A stretch of DNA of 35,100 nt from Polysphondylium violaceum (Eukaryota > Evosea > Eumycetozoa > Dictyosteliales > Dictyosteliaceae), in contig AJWJ01000235.1 of assembly GCA_000277445.1 (NCBI GenBank), forward strand, positions 1-35,100, in the 5' to 3' direction. The notes beneath the pieces were generated by a model. The model made no database searches and was not told the origin of the DNA. It was given only the letters and a program-made list of their open reading frames with translations. Both the position numbers and the translations under genes were made by a program. Positions 30,401-35,100 of the stretch are shown here, in pieces (the first letter of the stretch is position 1; the number at the start of each line of letters is the position of its first letter).

Positions 30401-33400
30401 TTGTCTTGGAGACAAGCAACGATGCCCTTGGCAATAGTGTTGAGCTCAGACTGGATCAATGGGGGATTCTTGACGTTTCCTATGTTGGCAATGGTCCAGG
30501 TGAGAGACTCTTTTCTCGAGTTGGCCGACTCTTGGATCATGGGCGCGTTGATAAAGGCCACAAAAATATCGATGCCAAAGTCATTGACCAGCTGGTTCAT
30601 GCATGCAATGCAAGCGTCTCTTACGGGCTTTTTAGAGTCTGACAAGAGCGCCAACACGCCAGGGATCAACAACTTGGCATTCTTGTCAAATTGTGGGCCA
30701 ATCGACTGCGAGAGCATGCCAATGATATTGAGCGATGTGGTGATGACCTTTTGGTTGTTGTCGACCAATCTGTTTTTCAATGCCGACACGAGGCCACCGA
30801 GCTTGGGCTGAATGTTTCTGTTGGCGTCATATATGATTCTTTCGACCTCTTCCAAAGCGTCTTGTCTTGTCTTCCAGTTGTTGTCATTAATGTTTGATAC
30901 CAAGACGCCAGTGATCTTGCTGCTGATGTCTGTCTTGGGGAGCTCGACCTTGGCGCCTGGGGCGGGTTGGCCCTTGTAGGTTCTGGTTGGCTCTTTGGGT
31001 CTCTGGTCACGGACCTTGACAAACTCTTTGTCAATCATATCCATCAACTGTTTCTTTGTGTCTGTCAAATAGTCTGATATACCCGAACCCACCGAGATCC
31101 TAATGACGCACAACACCTTGATGGCGGAGCTCTTGACGGTGGGGTTGGTCGATTCCAAACAAGTCTTGATAAACTCTATCATGGGCTTTAAATTTGCACA
31201 GGCAACGCCAAATTCCTCGAGGGCCTGTTGAATCCAGGTCAACGAGTCGCTAATGATCTTGGGACTCTTGTGGTTGGTAGCCACCGAGTAAATGACTGAA
31301 AACACGTGTTGAGGAGTCACTGCTTCGGCAATGGCAAAAATGCATTCGTTTGCCACGTCTTTGAGCTTGAGCTCTGTCAACTTCTCTATGCAGGTTGGTA
31401 TGAAAAAGTTTGAAGTGTTTTTGGAAAATGAAGGGTCGTTCTTGGCCAAATAGGTGACAATCATATAGACCTTGGACATGACTTGGAAATTGGATTCCTT
31501 CCAACTGGGCTTCTCTTGCAATTGAATGATAATATACTCTGACATGTTTTCAATCTTGTCGGGCGAGAGCGACTGAAGGGTTTCGTAAGCCTCTTCAATG
31601 CTATTCAATCGCTCCTTCCAATTTGGATTACCCATGCCCTCAATGACCTCGATTGGCCATATTGTCTGAACCTTTTCGCTGACTTCGTCGCTTGAATACT
31701 TGTTGATGGGATTTGTGCTGGCTGCTGGTGCTGATGATGATGGTTCTTTTTTGCTAGATGTAGTTGTAGTTGTAGTAGTTGATCCACCAGACTTTGATCT
31801 TGAGGGTGCTGGTTTGGAAGGTGCCTTTGAATCAACTTTATCGCTATCGCCACCACTTGGCTTGGCTTTGGTCTTGGGAATGGGGCCCAAATCCAAATCA
31901 TTGACATCGACTGCTTGGGGAGTGGGTGCCACAGGGGTTGGTGCAGCGGTGGCTGCTGGCATGTGCTCTCTGATTTTCTTTGCTTTGATTGCGTCGATTT
32001 GGTTAAAGTAAGGAGTCATACCTCTTTCACCAATAATACCACCCACGGCACCAAATGCCTTGGCGGTGATGTCTCTGACGGGCTCGGAAGTGTCGCCGAG
32101 CGTTTCCATAAATATCTTGGCCAAAGGCTTGACAATCTTTGTGATTTCCTGTGGTTTCTTTGTAGTGGATATCGTTCTAAACACCAATGTCAACACCTCC
32201 AGCTTGACACCGGGGGCCTTGGACTGCACTACCGTGTTGATCTCCTCCATCATGTCGGGTAAGGAAAAACACTTGCTCAACAAACTGTCCATAGTGGTGT
32301 GGATAGCCGAAACGATTGCAGGCTTCTTTTCCTTGAATCTCTCCAACATGGGCACAACAAATTGTTTGGCATCCTTTGCAAAAGGACCTCTCAAACCCTC
32401 TGCCAACAACCCAATGGCCACAATGGCCTTTGTTACCAATAATACATTTGTATCTGCCAATCCCTTCTTTAGTGTTCTATTTAGTTCAGAGAAATCCCCA
32501 TTCTCTATCTTTGGTGCGTTTTGAAGTATACCTAACAACTTGTCTAGTTCCGTTTGTCTCTCTTGCCATTTCTTTGCTTGCATACCTTCATAAAACTCAC
32601 TATTCAATTTTGATAAAATATTTACAGCATTCAGTAATGAATAGGGATCAATTTCTTCTACTACCTCTTCTTGTTGTTGTTGTTGTTCTATAGTGTTGTA
32701 ATATTAGAGTATTAGTATTACATCTCTTGAATCTATCAATTCAATAATACATACGTGGCTGTGAACCTCTTGCCATCAACTTGGCAGCCTCTGATCTCGT
32801 GTATTTAATGGGAACGGCGGATTCTTTGGGGAGTTGGTCAAATTGATCTTGTAAAGCTTTGACTTGAATGGGAGTCAACGATTCATTTATCAATGGTAAC
32901 AATGCCTTATTGATCCATCTATAGATTTCAACTAAAATGGCTGATGCCTCTTCTCTAATACCCTTGTCTCTGTGTTCAAACCAAGCTGAAAATTGTTTTA
33001 AAATCGACTTTATCGGTATAACTTTGGGTCCAAATGTCTTTAATAGCTCTTTGATCACACTCAACGATGCAAGTGCCAATTTAGGTGATGATGCTGTTGT
33101 TCCCTTGAGCAATGCCTCCATTACTGGTTCTTGACAATCTGCTTCTACAATCATCAACAAACATTCAAGTGATTTCTGTCTACAGTTGGCTTTAGTTGCT
33201 GGCAACCCTTTCTCTACCAACACTGGTGCAATTTGACCTGCAAATCTATATGAATGTATATTATTAGTATACATACTCTAGACATATGGCATCAGATCTC
33301 CTACTACCTACTTATTAACACAATCACATCTATCTATAAAAACAATTAATGTATCCAATGCCTTTTCCATTACTATAACATTTATATCTGCTAAAAAGGT

Positions 33401-33565
33401 TTTAAACTTTGGACCATATTCATTGTAAAGAGGACCACTTGAATCTACACATGATTTAAATTTATTTGTCAATTCCTCAAGACCATGTACTTTAAATCTC
33501 CAATTCTTGTGTACAAGTCTATCTTCTAATGGGCCTGATGGCTCTTCTTGTGGTTGATCTCCCAT
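27487..33565 (-). CDS. mtaA: XMAP215/Dis1-family microtubule protein (CP224/MtaA)
   Basis: This centrosomal and microtubule plus-end polymerase has TOG domains that bind tubulin dimers; in D. discoideum CP224 it also links microtubules to the cortex. Exons are 33565-33312, 33245-32755 and 32687-27487, in frame, giving 1981 residues (D. discoideum about 2015). Five TOG arrays are visible, each opening with the conserved tryptophan helix: NWRFKVHGLEEL (TOG1), KWQERQTELDKL (TOG2, from about 276), NWKERLNSIEEA (TOG3, about 590), NWKTRQDALEEV (TOG4, about 850) and NWRSRVEAIHVL (TOG5, about 1300). Linkers are Ser/Pro/Lys/Thr-rich, and a poly-Gln run follows TOG5. A large helical C-terminal domain precedes a Ser/Gly/Asn-rich tail. 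The acceptor before 32687 splits the start of a poly-Gln stretch in a TOG1-TOG2 linker. The 3' half is much richer in C/G-ending codons than its ends. Confidence 0.95.
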
Positions 33566-34537
33566 TTTATCTATGTATCTATCTATGTATCTATATTACA
33601 ATTATTACTATTTGTGGTTGCGTACTATTGGTGTGTATGTCTGTGTATATCTATCTATGTATGTATCTATATTTCCTTTCTTTCCCCCTCTATTAATATA
33701 AACACACCGTGAATGGTATCTAGGTTATTTTATATTGAAGATCATATAAATGTAAAAAATAAAAAATGGTTTATATGAATAATGAATATAATAACTGTTA
33801 AAATAAAGGAATAGAGGTTTTGGTGAAGATAATGATTCAATTTTGAAAAAAAAAAAAAATTGATTGTGTTTTTTTTCACAAAAAAGCGCGCGCGTCGTGT
33901 GTCTCACCGGTGAAAACGAAAATTACTCATTGGTGTTTTGAATCTAATAGATCAGCGATCTTCCTTTTCTCCTTTACCTTGGATGAAGAAAATAAAATAT
34001 AAAGCACTGCAACACTGCAGTTTTAGTTTTGTTTACAATATTTTTTTATATTTTTTTTATTGTTTGTGTTTGTTTTAACAGATAGGAACCTTTATCGAGT
34101 CAAGTGTGTCCTATAATGTGAGTGGTGTGTTGATTACATGAAAGAAAATAGAAATATGATTATTTTTAACAAAAACAGCATAGAGGGCAGAGTGAGAAGG
34201 TGAGAGAATATGTATTCCCAAACAAAAAAGTGTAGTATTAGAGGTTTATCTAGATACTAAACAATTTACTTGATTGATAAGTGGTGGGTTGCTAAAGTAG
34301 TAATGGTGCACTAATAAATACAGAACCAACCTAAATATATCCCTGTTTGCTGACTGTTGCTATAATTGATAAAAATAAAAAACATAATATTTAATTTCCA
34401 TTTGATAGTATATATTTGTATGTGTGTGTTTTGCTAGACTTGATATAGTTGTTGTAGATGATGTTGTTTGATTTAGTTGTTGATTATATAGATAAAAAAG
34501 GAAAAAATGAAATTAAATATAAAATAAAAGAAGCTAT
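33566..34537. other. Intergenic region upstream of mtaA and downstream of the ATP synthase delta gene
   Basis: This 972-base gap has no gene-like frame. The half next to mtaA has CTAT/TATC repeats (33570-33670) and an unusual CpG-rich island GCGCGCGCG (33886-33894) about 320 bp upstream of the mtaA ATG, which may be a regulatory site. The rest is plain A/T-rich DNA with TGTGTG runs near 34420. Confidence 0.55.
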
Positions 34538-35050
34538 TTAAACACTAACACCACAGGCATAGGCCATTTGTTGATATGACTCTAAACCAATTAAAGCAAC
34601 AGCTTTGGCAGTCTCTTCAGTGGCGTCGTTGTAGGCTTGGGTGTATTGGGCGAGACCTTTCTTGACGGCTTCTTGGTCCAATTGTTCAATGGGGAAGGCT
34701 TCGATGGCATTGACGTAACAGGTGTTGTCTGGGTTGATGAAAGCGAATCCACCGCTGAGGAAGAACTTTTCTTCTTTGCCGTCTTCGTGGTTGATTTGCA
34801 TGACGCCTGGTTTGAGTTCAGCGATCTTGGGGATATGGTCTTTGGCAACACCAAATACACCCTTGGCACCTGGAAGAGTGATCAAAGGGGCCTTTTTGTC
34901 CTTGTAGATGGTTTGGTGTGGAAGGACCAATGAAAAAGTCAAGAGATCCTCTGATTTGACAGCATCAGCATAGAATCTTTTGCCGCTGGCAACAAAAGCG
35001 GTCTTGTTGTTTAATAAGGTACTAGATCTAGTGAAAACAGTTCTAAACAT
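34538..35050 (-). CDS. Mitochondrial F1-ATP synthase delta subunit
   Basis: The eukaryotic delta subunit (homologue of bacterial epsilon) is part of the central stalk of F1Fo-ATP synthase in the mitochondrial inner membrane. The single-exon product has 170 residues, against 168 in the human precursor. The first about 28 residues (MFRTVFTRSSTLLNN...GKRFYA) are Arg/Ser/Thr-rich without acidic residues, a typical import presequence. The N-terminal beta-sandwich includes LTFSLVLPHQTIYKDK, LPGAKGVFGVAKDH and KFFLSGGFAFI, the family core. The C-terminal helical hairpin begins near IEQLDQEAVKKG. It lacks strong low-complexity insertions. The first in-frame ATG was chosen; the 50 bases upstream in the window are leader. 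Confidence 0.95.
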   Translation of the reverse strand: MFRTVFTRSSTLLNNKTAFVASGKRFYADAVKSEDLLTFSLVLPHQTIYKDKKAPLITLPGAKGVFGVAKDHIPKIAELKPGVMQINHEDGKEEKFFLSGGFAFINPDNTCYVNAIEAFPIEQLDQEAVKKGLAQYTQAYNDATEETAKAVALIGLESYQQMAYACGVSV

Positions 35051-35100
35051 CTTTGTCTATAAAGTAATGTATGAATAACTATATGAAAAAAAAAAAAAAT

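Noticed and set aside
1-35100. CRISPR arrays, transposases, reverse transcriptases, LTRs or virus-like genes
   Set aside because: No spaced identical repeats, terminal repeats or diagnostic enzyme motifs were seen anywhere in the window.

Overview
The window looks like nuclear DNA of a social amoeba (dictyostelid), probably not Dictyostelium discoideum itself. Intergenic DNA and introns are extremely A/T-rich, introns are short (65-184 nt, GTAAGT/GTATGT donors), coding regions carry AAC/CAA-type runs (poly-Asn, poly-Gln, poly-Thr, poly-Ser), and one gene is the signature extracellular cAMP phosphodiesterase of the group. Coding exons use more C/G-ending codons (CTC, GCC, ACC) than D. discoideum usually does. 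Species assignment is inference.

Layout. 65-658 (+) encodes the exon-junction protein Y14/RBM8A. 659-6669 is about 6 kb without a convincing gene; it ends at 6670-8138 (+), a two-exon pdsA/PDE1-type secreted cAMP phosphodiesterase. In D. discoideum the same gene is known for a long upstream region with several stage-specific promoters and leader introns, so this stretch is best read as its regulatory region. 8422-11687 (-) is a five-exon PH-LRR protein of CARMIL type, divergent from the ABCF3/GCN20-type ABC-F ATPase at 12665-14806 (+). After a 1.5 kb gap come the NuA4 subunit EAF6 (16373-17055, +), ribosomal protein L17/uL22 (17729-18410, +), a small acidic-tailed protein resembling the N-terminal domain of PIF1 helicases (18653-19218, +) and a tRNA-Lys(CUU) (19456-19528, +).

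From about 19.9 kb nearly everything lies on the minus strand: a candidate 56-residue two-exon gene (19891-20126), a Glu/Gln/Tyr-rich coiled-coil orphan (20866-22827), a five-exon secreted orphan (22987-24240), a JMJD5/KDM8-type JmjC oxygenase (24503-25804), the TFIIA small subunit (26171-26594), the giant TOG-domain microtubule protein mtaA/CP224 (27487-33565) and mitochondrial ATP synthase delta (34538-35050).

Most genes are unrelated housekeeping genes; no operon, mobile element or defence cassette was recognised. The most unusual structures are non-coding: a miRNA-precursor-like long imperfect hairpin inside a larger three-way fold (27095-27238), a neighbouring hairpin pair followed by a T-run (26953-27038), a perfect 30-bp palindrome and a G-quadruplex motif in the divergent promoter at 12.0-12.1 kb, and an E2F-type site in front of the PIF1-N-like gene. 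All splice models were deduced by reading frame and splice-site consensus only.
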